This document shows, one piece after another, positions 22,131-32,531 of a stretch of DNA of 64,000 nucleotides. The position numbers and the translations under genes are program-made. The DNA is from Pleurotus ostreatus/Saccharomyces cerevisiae fusant (taxonomy: Eukaryota; Opisthokonta), in the NCBI GenBank assembly GCA_024196135.1, contig JAMQCK010000035.1, positions 62,001 through 126,000 of the forward strand, given 5' to 3'. Numbering within the stretch: position 1 is the first letter of the stretch; the number at the start of each line of letters is the position of its first letter. The notes under the pieces are model-generated. The model made no database searches and had not been told where the DNA came from. It saw nothing but the letters and a program-made list of their open reading frames with translations.

Positions 22131-23358
22131 ATGTCGACGATAACTCATGCCAAGAGGCACAGAGGTGCCTCCGTGTCCTCTGCTTCCTCAGAACCGATGG
22201 ACGCAGATCCAAATCCCACTAAGTCTGCGCGTGTCACCGTTCGGGGCGCCGGAAGCCCTATCGTGTGCTCGCTGCCGCCGACGTGCGCGGCGAGGCCCAC
22301 TCCGCTGGCCTCTTCGGCTGAGATGGAGGCTCACTATGCAAAGTACCATGCGCATGTCTGCGAGGTAGACGGCTGTGGGCTGGTCTTCCCTGACGAGCGA
22401 CTTCTTGATCTGGTGCGTCGCCAGCGATCTGCTGGTCCGGACGCCACTGATCTCACCTTGCAGCACTTTACCGAATGTCACGACTCTCTGGCAGCTACGC
22501 GGCAGGCCCGCGGAGACAAGATCGTGCGTACTCTGCCTCTGATCTCGATATGCACTCACACCACCTCAGTTCGAATGCTTCGTCCCCACCTGCCCCCATC
22601 GCTTCGCGCACCCCAAGGCCCGGCGCCTGCACCTCATCGACATCCACAAATACCCCAAACAGTACTTCTTCGCCGTCACGAACAAGGGCATCGGCGACAT
22701 GCTCCGCAAGTGGGGCGACGGCGCGAGCATGGTGCGCGGGGACTGGAAGCCCCGCGAAGAGCGAGAGCCCGTGAGCGATGATAACGACGAGATCCAGGAG
22801 GACTTTGCGCCCTCGCGAAATGCAAGTGAGGTGGAGGACGCGGATGCGACGGTGCGTCCGCGCAATCGCAACAACAGGCGGGGTGGGAGGCGGAAGCAGC
22901 GCGGCCCGGCGGACGACGATGTCGACAACCTGGCCGATTCGATGAGCTCGCTGCACCTTGTACCTCCCGCCGTCCGGTTTGGCCGCGGAGGACGCGCGTC
23001 TGGCTTCGTGCACCCTCGGGCCCCCGACCACGACGCTGCCCACGGTGGCGCACACACTTTGGCAGGACACGCGCAGAACGGACACGCGCAGAACGGACAC
23101 GCGCAGAACGGACGCGGTCACACGCAGAACGGACACGGCGGCTCCCAGAACGGTCACAGCAGTGCCCGTACTCCGCGGCCCTACGAGGGCTCACAATCCG
23201 AGATGTCAACGGACGACACGATGGAGACGCCGCGCGCGGTCCCGCGGGGATTACCTCCTCATCAGGAGGGGCGCGGACGCGGTGGCGGGAGGGGAGGTCC
23301 AATCCGTGGGCGCGGTGCCCTCGGTCGTGGATCTAGGGGAAGAGGCAGGGCCCTCTGA
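22131..23358 (+). CDS. ZNF511-like C2H2 zinc-finger protein with Gln/Asn-rich repeats and RGG tail
   Basis: Three exons (22131-22412, 22464-22523, 22570-23358). Finger-like units: CSLPPTC..., HYAKYHAHVCEVDGCGLVFP, HFTECHDS and FECFVPTCPHRFAHPKARRL..H. This order and the HDSL motif match ZNF511-type proteins, conserved in eukaryotes with poorly defined function. The C-terminal half is disordered: an acidic stretch (DDNDEIQEDF), an Arg/Asn basic stretch, the GHAQN repeats, and a tail rich in GRG/RGG, a common RNA-binding feature. It shares a 128-bp upstream region with RAD7, so the two may be co-expressed. No upstream ATG fits better than MSTITHAKRH. Confidence 0.75.
23066..23156 (+). repeat. 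in-frame tandem GHAQN repeat
   Basis: A 15-bp unit (GGACACGCGCAGAAC) is repeated three times perfectly, then twice more with changes (GGTCACACGCAGAAC and a GGCTCCCAGAAC-containing form). The protein reads GHAQN x3, then GRGHTQN and GHGGSQN. The unit is a multiple of three, so length changes would stay in frame. Confidence 0.85.
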
Positions 23359-24268
23359 ACATGCTGTACGTGCTACCATGTCGTGCATGTCCCATCGTTG
23401 TACCACCATCATCTTCCCGACATCTGCTCGATCTTGTTCTGGACATATGGATACTGACGCTACTACTGATTCTTGCCTCACTGGAATGTGCACATGTCCT
23501 GTTTGATTCCCATCGTCGTGAGCGAGCCTGGATAAACTGAATGAACACAGACCTTCAAATTCACCTGCATCCAAAATGTTTGTTCACTGCCTCTCCAAGC
23601 ATGGTTGCACACCATTGAACAATGGGCGCTGATATCTCTGAAATTCTTTCCCGTGTCTCCAGAGTAAGGTGTTGCCGACGCTGAACCCCTCTCGACTCCT
23701 AACGCGCATGTCAAAATGCTCCAAACACAGCGGTAAGCGGCGAGGCTGTTCAAGCCATTTGACAATCTTCCACGCCCTCGAGGTGCCCATCTCGCTCCAG
23801 AGGTCTGCATCTGACATTATTTGCTGACCTGTATATGTGCTTACCTCCTCATTTGACTGCGTACTTGAGCCTAATGCTCTTGTGGGTCCAGCTCGGTGGC
23901 GTGGGATAGCAGGATCGGACTTCCAAAGCCGGAATAAAGCCGGTTGCTGGGGTCCCGGACCGGTGATCAAGAGGCTGTGCAGATCATGATCAGGTGCCGT
24001 TGACAGCGTGGAGTGGTCGACGAGACGCGTTCATCATTATGCGCAAGCGGGCGCCCTTTTCCTTTCCTCTTTGTCCACAACCCTCAACAGCTTTCCTCTA
24101 GCGGAGAGCAAATCCAGTGCTGAAGGGGACGCAATATAAAGCCAACAGCCGACGATCACGGTCCACGACGCCCGACGACCGTTATCCCACGAGACGAGAA
24201 CCGATTCGGTTGTTTTAACCTCCCAGCCGACACAATTGACGAACCTCGCTTCTTGATCTCCTACTCTC
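23359..24268. other. intergenic; possible F-box-type fragment on the minus strand
   Basis: Mostly 3' and 5' flanking DNA. On the minus strand (about 23584-23970) an open frame without a start ATG contains DLWSEM..SRAWKIVKWLEQ and RRLPLCLEHFD. That resembles the stretch after the F-box in agaricomycete F-box proteins (LWS ... WLERSGxLPL), so a degraded F-box gene is possible. Evidence is weak. Confidence 0.3.
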
Positions 24269-25325
24269 ATGGTCTACATCCCCCTCATTTCGACGCGCAA
24301 GCCCAGGCGCGATCTTGAGCCCAGAGCAGGCGGAGGCGGCGGTGGACGAGGTGGTGGAGGGGGCGGCGGCGGCAAGGGCGGCGGCAGTAGCAGCGGGGGC
24401 AAAGGAGGCTCTTCTGGCTCCTCTGGCAGCAGCAGCGGTGGGCGCTCGTCTAGCATATCCGCGGGCGGGACGTCCAAGTCGGCCAGCACGTACAGTCGAG
24501 GAGGTGGCTCCGTTGTCACGATCCCCAATGGCTCGCCATTTGCCGGAAGGCAGCAAGGCGGGGGAAGCCGTGACCAAATTTATGGCACTAGGTACGTGAA
24601 GAATGTCTGTGGCGGAGGTGTGCAGGTGCTTATGCACGTCACATTGTTGCAGGCAGTACGGGAGCGGCTATCCTGGTGTCAGTGGACGCGGGGTAGCGGG
24701 ACGGAACTTCCCCTTCTACTTTTGGCCCTTGACGTTCGGTGGCGTAGGTGTTGTAGGCGCCCATCACTATCTCGATGATGATGACGAGGTATGCTGCTAA
24801 TGAAATCATCTCAGAGCTCAGGCCGCCTGACTTCCTCCATAGTACGGCCACCCCGACAACAGCTCGCGCCCCGGCGGGCAGCAAACCGTCGGCAACTTCA
24901 CCTCCAACGCCGGCAACAGCACCTTCCGCCTCGTCGCCGACAACTCCACCACCACCTCCCTCATCGAGGAGGTTACCAACAACTGCTCCGGGAACCTCGA
25001 CAGCAGCAAGACCTCGCAGAACGCGTCCACGTTCAACTACAACGTGTCGTGGGCGCCGAGCCCGGGCGAGGTCGTGCAGTACTACCGCGCGAGCAGCGTC
25101 GCGCTCATGCTCGTCGGGTACAACAACACGGCAGTGTGGTCGGATGATGATAACAAGGCGGACGATCCGCTGCCGAGCTGGGTTGACAAGAACTTGCTTT
25201 CCTGCCTCAACACGACGATTGGCGCGGCGACACCGCTGATCGACAATGGGAGTCTGCAGATGCCTGTTCCGAGCTTCGGTCTGTTTGGTGTTGTCTTTGC
25301 AATCTGGTTCGTGTCGCTGTTCTGA
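24269..25325 (+). CDS. Gly/Ser-rich membrane protein with N-glycosylated domain, unknown function
   Basis: Three exons (24269-24591, 24653-24788, 24843-25325), about 313 residues. There is no signal peptide. The first 100 residues are a basic Gly/Ser low-complexity segment with long glycine runs. A hydrophobic stretch follows (FPFYFWPLTFGGVGVVGAHH), ending in DDDDE. Then comes a domain of about 150 residues with at least eight N-x-S/T sites (NSS, NFT, NST, NCS, NAS, NVS, NTT, NGS) and two Cys (CSG, CLN) that could pair. The protein ends in the hydrophobic FGLFGVVFAIWFVSLF. This suggests two membrane segments with a luminal or extracellular loop, or a C-terminal GPI signal. I do not recognise a named family. 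Confidence 0.75.
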
Positions 25326-25896
25326 GCATGTGTTGACTCATACTGTGATGGTTGCTTGCTGTTGCCCTAGGATTATTTATTCTGACCCGACTCATTCCAC
25401 TCATGTAGCCATCTTCGTCATCGTTGCGTACCTTACACCTGTTATTCGTACCTGTGTTCGATAGGAACACTTCGCGAGCCTCTATACCTTGTTTGCGATC
25501 GTCGGCCACATACTATCGTATCTGAATGGAAGGAGCTCGCATCTCGCAAGATTGCTGATCGCTGGCAGCCTTGACTTGTGCGCGATCTTGAATTTTCCAA
25601 CCAATATCCAAGTGATGCAGAATGGATGTCATTTCGTCAAGAGCATAAGAGAACATGAACCATGAGCATGGAAACGTGAAGGAACGGAATGAGAGTGGGA
25701 GCTACAAATACAGCTAATGAGCCAAGCATGAGAAACAATATGGAAGACAGATGAAAGAGGTACAATAGCGGAATATGACGGCATGGATGTCCGTAAGTAG
25801 TAGTAATAGTGTATGGGTGCATGAAAGGTGTATTGGTACAAGAAAATTAGGCCTTACCCCAGAAGGCCCCGACGAGTCCCAATCTACATAGGTTCT
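25326..25896. other. intergenic between convergent genes
   Basis: AT-richer DNA between two convergent stop codons, probably both 3' UTRs. No gene or repeat seen. Short minus-strand frames rich in Ser, Tyr and Ile are composition artefacts. Confidence 0.55.
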
Positions 25897-27099
25897 CTAT
25901 GTCTTGCGAGTGAAGAAAGCTGGCACGAGCGAGCGTCCTTTTGAGGATGAAGGGCGGACCTTGGAGGTGTCCCTCCGCGATGGGAGAGCAGCGCTTAAAG
26001 GCGGTGCTGGGTTGAAGCTGTCCGTAAACTCGTGCCGCGACGCGTGCGTCGACTCCGCCCTCCTCGAGGGCCTGTTGAGCCGGTCGGGGTGCGCAAGATG
26101 CAGCGGTGGCGGTGGCGGGCGACGGCTGTCGCGTCCACGTGATGCCTTCGAAGAGTGCGCCTGGCCCTCCTCGGAGACGCTGCCACGGCGACGGCCATTC
26201 TCCTTGCCGAGCGCGTCGTCGGCGAGCAGCCCGCGGTACTCCATCGCCTCGTCGCGGTCGAGCCAGTGCTGTCCGTTCGCGTCGCGGTACGCGGCCCTGA
26301 CGCCGCCACCCGTCGACGTGCGGCGCGAGCGCGGCGCGGTCTGGCGCATGACATCGCGCGCGTGCTTCTCCACCTTGCCCCCGCCGAGGAACTGCATTAG
26401 CGCGAGCTCGTTCTCCATCGGCGCGGGCTGCTTGCCGACCGGGAAGCGCTTCGGCTTCGACGACGAGGCCTTCTGCTTCTCCTCGACCGGCGCAGAGTTC
26501 AGAGCGGGCGTAGACTGGAAACGGAGAGCGTCGAGACGAGGCATGGTCTTCGAGAACGCCTTGAAAGTCTTTGAAAACCCGGACTTCTTGGTGACGGTTG
26601 GCGTCGACGAGGACTCAGAGTCAGAGGCAGCGGCGGTCGCAGGTCGCGCGTTCGATTCGCGCCGCTCGCGGCGGGGGAGGTCAACAAAGAAGGACGTGTA
26701 ACCCAGCCTGGCGAGGTCCGCCGCGGACGCGTCGACGGTCGGGACGTTAGTCGGGGGCAGGGGCACGGCCGGGGGCGCGTGCTTCGATGAGTGGTGTTTA
26801 TGGCGCGCCTCGTGTGGTATGTGTTGCGTGCGGGGCAACTGCGGTGCGGGCTCGCCTGGAGCGACGTTTGACGCCCAGGTGGCGATGTTCGAGTGGGTGG
26901 ACGCGTCGAGGGCGCGCGGAGGCTCGTGGAAGGCACCTCCTGGGGCGGGAGGAAGAGAGAAAGGCGGGTGTGCGCCTTTATGAGGGGCGTTGCGAGCGTT
27001 TCCTATTTGGGACACAAGGGCAGGCATGCTTTTTGCAACGTGCGGTGCTGGCTGCTGCGAGGGCGGGGCACGGATCTGCAACGAGGCAGATGGAGTCAT
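25897..27099 (-). CDS. hypothetical basic, largely disordered protein
   Basis: A single-exon frame of 400 residues if it begins at the first ATG (MTPSASLQIRAPP); the open frame extends 18 codons further without an ATG. It is rich in Pro, Ser, Arg and His. The most protein-like parts are DLARLGYTSFFVDLPRRERR, KKSGFSKTFKAFSKTMPRLD, ELALMQFLGGGKVEKHARDV and AAYRDANGQHWLDRDEAMEY. These look like short conserved linear motifs in an otherwise disordered chain. No enzyme domain or membrane segment is present. The bias against stops in all frames here is partly GC-driven, but the motif content supports this strand. Confidence 0.6.
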   Translation of the reverse strand: MTPSASLQIRAPPSQQPAPHVAKSMPALVSQIGNARNAPHKGAHPPFSLPPAPGGAFHEPPRALDASTHSNIATWASNVAPGEPAPQLPRTQHIPHEARHKHHSSKHAPPAVPLPPTNVPTVDASAADLARLGYTSFFVDLPRRERRESNARPATAAASDSESSSTPTVTKKSGFSKTFKAFSKTMPRLDALRFQSTPALNSAPVEEKQKASSSKPKRFPVGKQPAPMENELALMQFLGGGKVEKHARDVMRQTAPRSRRTSTGGGVRAAYRDANGQHWLDRDEAMEYRGLLADDALGKENGRRRGSVSEEGQAHSSKASRGRDSRRPPPPPLHLAHPDRLNRPSRRAESTHASRHEFTDSFNPAPPLSAALPSRRDTSKVRPSSSKGRSLVPAFFTRKT

Positions 27100-28335
27100 G
27101 AGCCACAGCCGGGTCCGCTTGAGACAAGGGGACGCACCGAATAAGTCGAACAAAGGCGAGGGCGGGAGGTGATTTCGATCGTGCGCTCGCGGAGGGCTGG
27201 CTGCCGAATGTCTGAAGTTCCGTCGCCTGCACCGCCGCTCTTATACGCATCGTAACCTCATACAAGATCAAAGACGGGCGGACGATGAGATGGAGAACAA
27301 CAATAAGAGACAATTGGGCCTGTCACCCGCGCCCATCCTCGTCACGTAAAGGGCAGCATCAGTTCCTATCTCTGCCTCCCGCTCACACATGTGAGAGGTC
27401 CAAGGGATCCCGGGGCTCAATCAGCGCCTCGATGGAAGGCTGCACTGCAAATACCGGCGCTACGCCGCACCTGAGGCGGGTGGAAGTAACAATAAAGGAA
27501 CGGAACACGCCGGCCGATCCGGCCGGGCGTATTGTTTGCGAGACAATTGAACCTCCGTCGGTTACCCCCTTGCGCGTGCAAAGTTCGCCTCGAAGCAACG
27601 AATCCCGAGCGCCTTTCAACTGCCCATGCGTGGCTTTCCCAGGCCTTTTGTTGTTTGGGTGTGACCGAGAACCATCAGAACCGCTAGTACGTACGACCGC
27701 AATCATGTCCCCCGCCCAACCTCCGCTGCTCGACCGCTAGCTTTGTTGCTCCGTCAAAGGCGCTCCGATTTCATTGCAGATCCGTGCTGGGCGCAAAGCG
27801 GTAGCCGTGCCTCGCACGATGGCCGCCGATTGGGTATGCACAGCGTTACAGCTCTACTAGGCTTCCGCGAGTATCGCCTTTCCGCACATACTTATACTCG
27901 CAATGGACGTGCACTGGCAAAGTGTTCTACTTGACTGAACTTGCGCCTGGTTCAAAGAGATGGCGAGCACAAAGCGAGCTAACCGTGGAGGCAGCCTTTG
28001 TTCTCATCTCGGCGATTGCCGAAGGTTCCTCCTATGCCTCAAATGCGTGCAAAGACTACAAGGGGTTTATGGTCATCACCTAGCGTAGACATCACGTCGT
28101 TGGCTGGTCTTCACCGTCTATGAGTGCCGTCATAATTGAGGTCCTCGCCGAAACACATTGCATTCTATAGTGACTGATAAATGGCATAAATGTCAGCGCC
28201 GCTCATTCACCGGGAGCGCACAAGTCCACTCACCATAAGAATTGTCGTGTTCCACTGGACGGTTCCCGGTATGGCTAATATCCTCTCCTTGTACACGGTG
28301 GCAGCCCGACGTGTCACCAACAGCCCGCTCGGAGA
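27100..28335. other. 1.2-kb intergenic region
   Basis: Upstream of the hypothetical gene at 25897-27099 and downstream of TAH18. Several open frames on both strands, none with a family signature or splice logic. It contains a near-perfect GC-rich inverted repeat at 27507-27530 (ACGCCGGCCG, ATC, CGGCCGGGCGT). Nothing else recognised. Confidence 0.5.
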
Positions 28336-31004
28336 TCAACTCCAGCACTCCTCGACCAACCTTCCGTCCCTCTCCATCTTTTCCACGTACGCCTTCGCAG
28401 CCTCCGCGTTTAAACCGCCATGCGTCTCCGCCGCATACGCTAGCGCGCTCCGTACTGCAGCAGGCATCTTGTTCGACGATCTGCAAAATTAGCACTGATC
28501 AGTATTCTCCTCTTCTTTGGACAGCGAGCGCTCACTCACCCACTGATAAACACCCTTCCCTCCCTCTCGCCCGCAAGCTCCCACAGCGTCCGCGCATCCT
28601 CGCGCATGGAGTCTTGCACGTACACCCGCGCCGCGCCCTCAGGGCCGTCCCGCGAGCGCGCCACGCGGTAGGTAAGATGGCCCTCTTTGGCGTACGCAGC
28701 CCACTCCTCGGCGTAGTGCTCGTCCTTGAAGGCGGAGCGGCAGCCAAAGTATAGCGTATTATCTACACGCGAATCATCAGAGCCAGCGATTTTGGCAGAA
28801 AGGATTGACATCGCACCCGTTGCCCCAGCAGCTACCCTCTCCTCGATGACCGCGCGCATCGGGGCGATGCCCGTGCCGGGCCCGACGCAGATGACGGGTA
28901 CGGTCGGTGGTGGGAGCTCGATGAGGCCGCGATGAATGCGCATGCGCAGGGTCGCGCCTGATGGAGGGTGTCAGCGATCAAGTGGGCGTTGAGAGCGACG
29001 AGGAGGATGCAGAAGAACAACTGCATGCTCGAAGAGAGCGCGTCCGCATCCTGCTCACCTATCGGCAACCCGACTAGCCAACTGGTGCACACCCCGCGCC
29101 GCGGCACCTTGAGCTTCGTCCTGTACTTCACAATCGCGATGCATAGATGGATGTTGCGCGGGTGACGCTGTTGTGGCGGGAATTAGTACCACTCTCGCAA
29201 GGGCGCGGCAAGGGACCAAACACGGCGGATCCACGTCATCAAGACATACATGATAGGTGGGGGGATCCATCAACTCCCTTCACCTATCACCTCAATCTCG
29301 GGAAGGGTGATACAACGAAGAAGAACCACCTCACCTCAACCGAGCTCGCGATCGAGAAGTCCCTGGGCCGCAGGGGCGGGAAGACGTCAAAAATATACTC
29401 CCTTGGGATGCGCAGGTGCCGGAAGTCGGCGAGGACTTCGGCGATGGTGCGCCGGACGCGGGTGGTGTAGTCGTAGAGGTCGTCCTGAGCGAGGTGATGT
29501 TGGAAGGATATTAGATGGGATGGTTGCGCAGGTACGAGGTATAGAGACGAGTAGAGTTGTTCGTAAGCGATGGTCCAGGGGACGATATGGAGATTTACTC
29601 ACGCCGTCCCCGAGAAACTCGTCCAATCGCTCGCGTTCGAGTTCGTCGGTGGCGAAATGTCTTTTGAGGCATAAGTGACACGTTCGTTGGCCCAACAGAG
29701 GCCTCAGCGTACCGCAACCAAACGAAAAACCCTCTCCTCGGCACGGCGTTGAAGTCCAAATATCTCGTGAACAGTGTTCGCAGAGTGCTGACCGGCGGGA
29801 GGAAGGACGGCAGTGTCTGATCTAAAATGTATGATGAACATTAGGACGGATAACGGAATGCATAGCGAATAGCGGGAATGTACAATGGCCAGTAGCGAAA
29901 TGAATTTTGGAAAGTTACCTTTCTGTGCGTGTATGAGCCCTAGGCGCTCATCCGCTTGATCTTCCCAGCCCATTAGGCTGAGGAACGCCTCAACATCGGC
30001 TGCTGCGGCTTCTGGGTGTACGACGGCGGCATCGCCGGGGAGGTAGCTGTAGAGGGATGAATACGACAAGCAAAGTCGGAGCTAGAAGGGTAGGGTCTCA
30101 CCGAATCCCCTCTGGTATGGCGAACTCAAAGTGCCGTACATCCTGCCACCAATCCTCCGCTGTCAACCTGCGGTTCACTGACAGTGTGGCATTGAAGTAG
30201 TCTGGGTTGGCAGCGAGGGGATCTGGTAGAGGGAGATCGCTTGCTTCTGATGACTCGAATGAGACGCGCGGTGGCGGTCGGCTAGTTGGACCGGCCATAG
30301 AGGTTGCGTCTGGTAATGGGTATAATGCCAACAGCGCATCCAGCAGCTTCGCCATCCAAGGCTCGAGCGCGCCGTCTATCCTGCCTTACGCACATCAGCA
30401 ATCACATCACTGGCTACCTCTGAAACGCACCCCATAGTATGTTGATCATCCCCTTCGCCTCTTGTTAGAAGTTCATGCGCTCCGAGTCCCCTCAATCGCG
30501 CATTGAGAACCTTCGCCGGCCAGCAGAACTTCTCGTATGCGGAGTCGCCGAGGCCGAAGACAGTGAAAGAGAGCTCGTCGAAGAGGTCGTGGGGGAGGTC
30601 GGCGCGGAGGAGGAGGTTGAAGAGGGGGGACGCGGTGCGAGGTTCACGACCCGAGCCGGAGGTGGAGATGACGAAGATGACTAGGGGTTCGGTGAGGAGG
30701 GAGGACTGGTACGCCGGGGTTGTCGAAGGGGTGTTGGGTTGGGTAGATTGAGGGGTGAGATTGGTTAGTTCCGCAGTGCATAAGTAAGTATTGAAGCACT
30801 CACTAAGTCGTACTCATCGACACTAACCACCCGACATCGGAACGCTATTCTCCTGCATTCACGAGCAATTCGGTCTGCGCAATCCTGAGAGTTGCCCGTC
30901 TCAGTAGCATAGAGGATGAGGAGACTGCGCTCCTCGAGCTGCAGCTGGTCGATCCCATCCAGCTCAGCGATGTCGCTGTCGGAGGTGGACGTAGAAGCAG
31001 CCAT
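28336..31004 (-). CDS. TAH18: NADPH-dependent diflavin oxidoreductase of cytosolic Fe-S assembly
   Basis: The start MAASTSTSDSDIAELDG is followed by the flavodoxin domain: LLILYATETGNSQDCADRIA, then after an intron LVIFVISTSGSGREPR and FGLGDSAYEKFCWPAKVLNA. That last motif marks this family. The FAD domain includes NPDYFNATLSVNRRLT, YLPGDAAVVHPE, RYLDFNAVPRRGFF and FPPLRPRDFSIASS. The NADPH domain includes VPVICVGPGTGIAPMRAVIE, NTLYFGCRSAFKDEHYAEEW and GRVFISGSSNKMPAAVRSAL, ending GRLVEECWS (stop at 28336). In yeast Tah18 passes electrons from NADPH to Dre2 for cytosolic Fe-S protein assembly. All three cofactor domains look complete. It shares a 290-bp upstream region with FMP52. Confidence 0.93.
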
Positions 31005-31294
31005 TGTTCATGATCGGGGAGATGATGCGCGTATCAGATAAGATGTGCAGGTGGCGCATCACGAATTGTCCACCCAGCGAGGTGAATCGCTGACCGCTGC
31101 TCCTCCTGGCTCTCGGTACTTGCTCCTGACCATGATCTTCGACGTCGAGGTCGTCGGTGGATGCTTGCTCGTGATACCTGCGCGCTTACTGCCTCGCAGC
31201 CGAGGCCGGCCGCCAACGTCATCTCTGCTGATCAAGGCGACACCATGACAAGCGCACTATCAGAGTCTTGAACCTTCCCCTCATCCTCCTCACC

Positions 31295-32356
31295 ATGTCC
31301 TCCAAATCTGCCCTCATTATTGGCGCCACCGGCCAGACTGGCGGCCACCTCCTCAAGGAGCTCCTCGCGTCGCCCCACTTCTCCAAGGTCGGCGAGTACG
31401 GCAGGCGCGTCACCGCGCCGGACACGCTCGCGGAGGGCAAGGAGAAGCTCGAGCAGAAGACGATCGACTTTGAGAACCTGTCCGCTGCGGGACTGAAGGA
31501 TGGGAAGTGGGATGTGGTCTATGTCACGTACGTTTGCAGGTGAATGGGGAGGTCGCGCGCCTGCTGACTTTCCAATAGTCTGGGTACGACGCGCAAGAAC
31601 GCCGGTAGCGCAGAGAAGTTCGAAAAGATAGACCGCGAGTGAGCATCTCCCTCCCTCCTTCCCTCACAAGTACTGATACCCAAGCAGGTATGTCATCAAC
31701 GCCGCCCGCGAAGCTCGCGTCGAGGGCCATGCGCAGCGCATCGTCTACCTCTCCGTGCGTGGCTCCATACCTCCCTCCACACACCTACTGACAGAACCCA
31801 GTCCGCCGGCGCTAACGCCCAGTCCTACTTCCTGTACCCCAGGAGCAAGGGCCTCACTGAGATAGGACTCGCCAAGCTCGGCTACGACGACACCATCGTC
31901 TTCCGCCCGGGCATGCTCGTCGGCACGAAGCGCCCAGAGACACGCCTTGCGGAGTCTGCTTTCGGGTAAGTCTGTCTGTCTCGTAATGCTCACTACTTCC
32001 CGCTTCGCATTCATCTGTCCTACGTTCCGTCTACTCGCTATCCTCCACTCGCCTTCCTCTACCTCTGCCCCGGTCGTCCTGGTCCACTTAAACCACACGC
32101 AGGGTCTTCACCGGCATATTGTCCAAGGTCTCCGACAGCCTGGAGATCAATGTATGTATACTCCTACACCGTCTTCGAGTCATCCACTGACCACGACCAG
32201 GTCGCCAATCTCGGCAAAGCCATCGCCACAGCTGGTATCCTCGGCTCTCAGGCCCTACCCGCGGAGGCGCGCGCGTCCAAGGAGACGCACGAAGGCGCGA
32301 CGTTCACCGTCATCGGCAACGCGGGCGCGTTGGCGTTGGCGAAGCACAAGGTGTAG
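31295..32356 (+). CDS. FMP52: FMP52-like NAD(P)-binding protein (HTATIP2/TIP30 family)
   Basis: About five exons. The N-terminal Rossmann motif is LIIGATGQTGGHLLKELL. Next are VVYVTSLGTTRKNAGSAEKF, a YPRSK motif matching the SDR Tyr-xxx-Lys pair, and VFRPGMLVGTKRPETRLAE. The C-terminal NLGKAIATAGILG leads to KHKV. Fmp52 is a mitochondrial outer-membrane protein in yeast; mammalian TIP30 is its relative. The substrate is unknown. The gene diverges from TAH18, another redox protein, across 290 bp. Confidence 0.9.
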
Positions 32357-32531
32357 TTTGGAAAGCTACAAAGCGTAGTACGAGGTACTACATTGTACAT
32401 CGGAGCATAGGTTAACGGATAAGGTATATCTGTATAGTAATCGAGCAGTTGTTTTGTTCAAATTGAATGTGCGGATCTGTTGATGGTCATTGAGAAATGA
32501 AGATGGGAGTGCCAAACGGACTCGGCGTACA

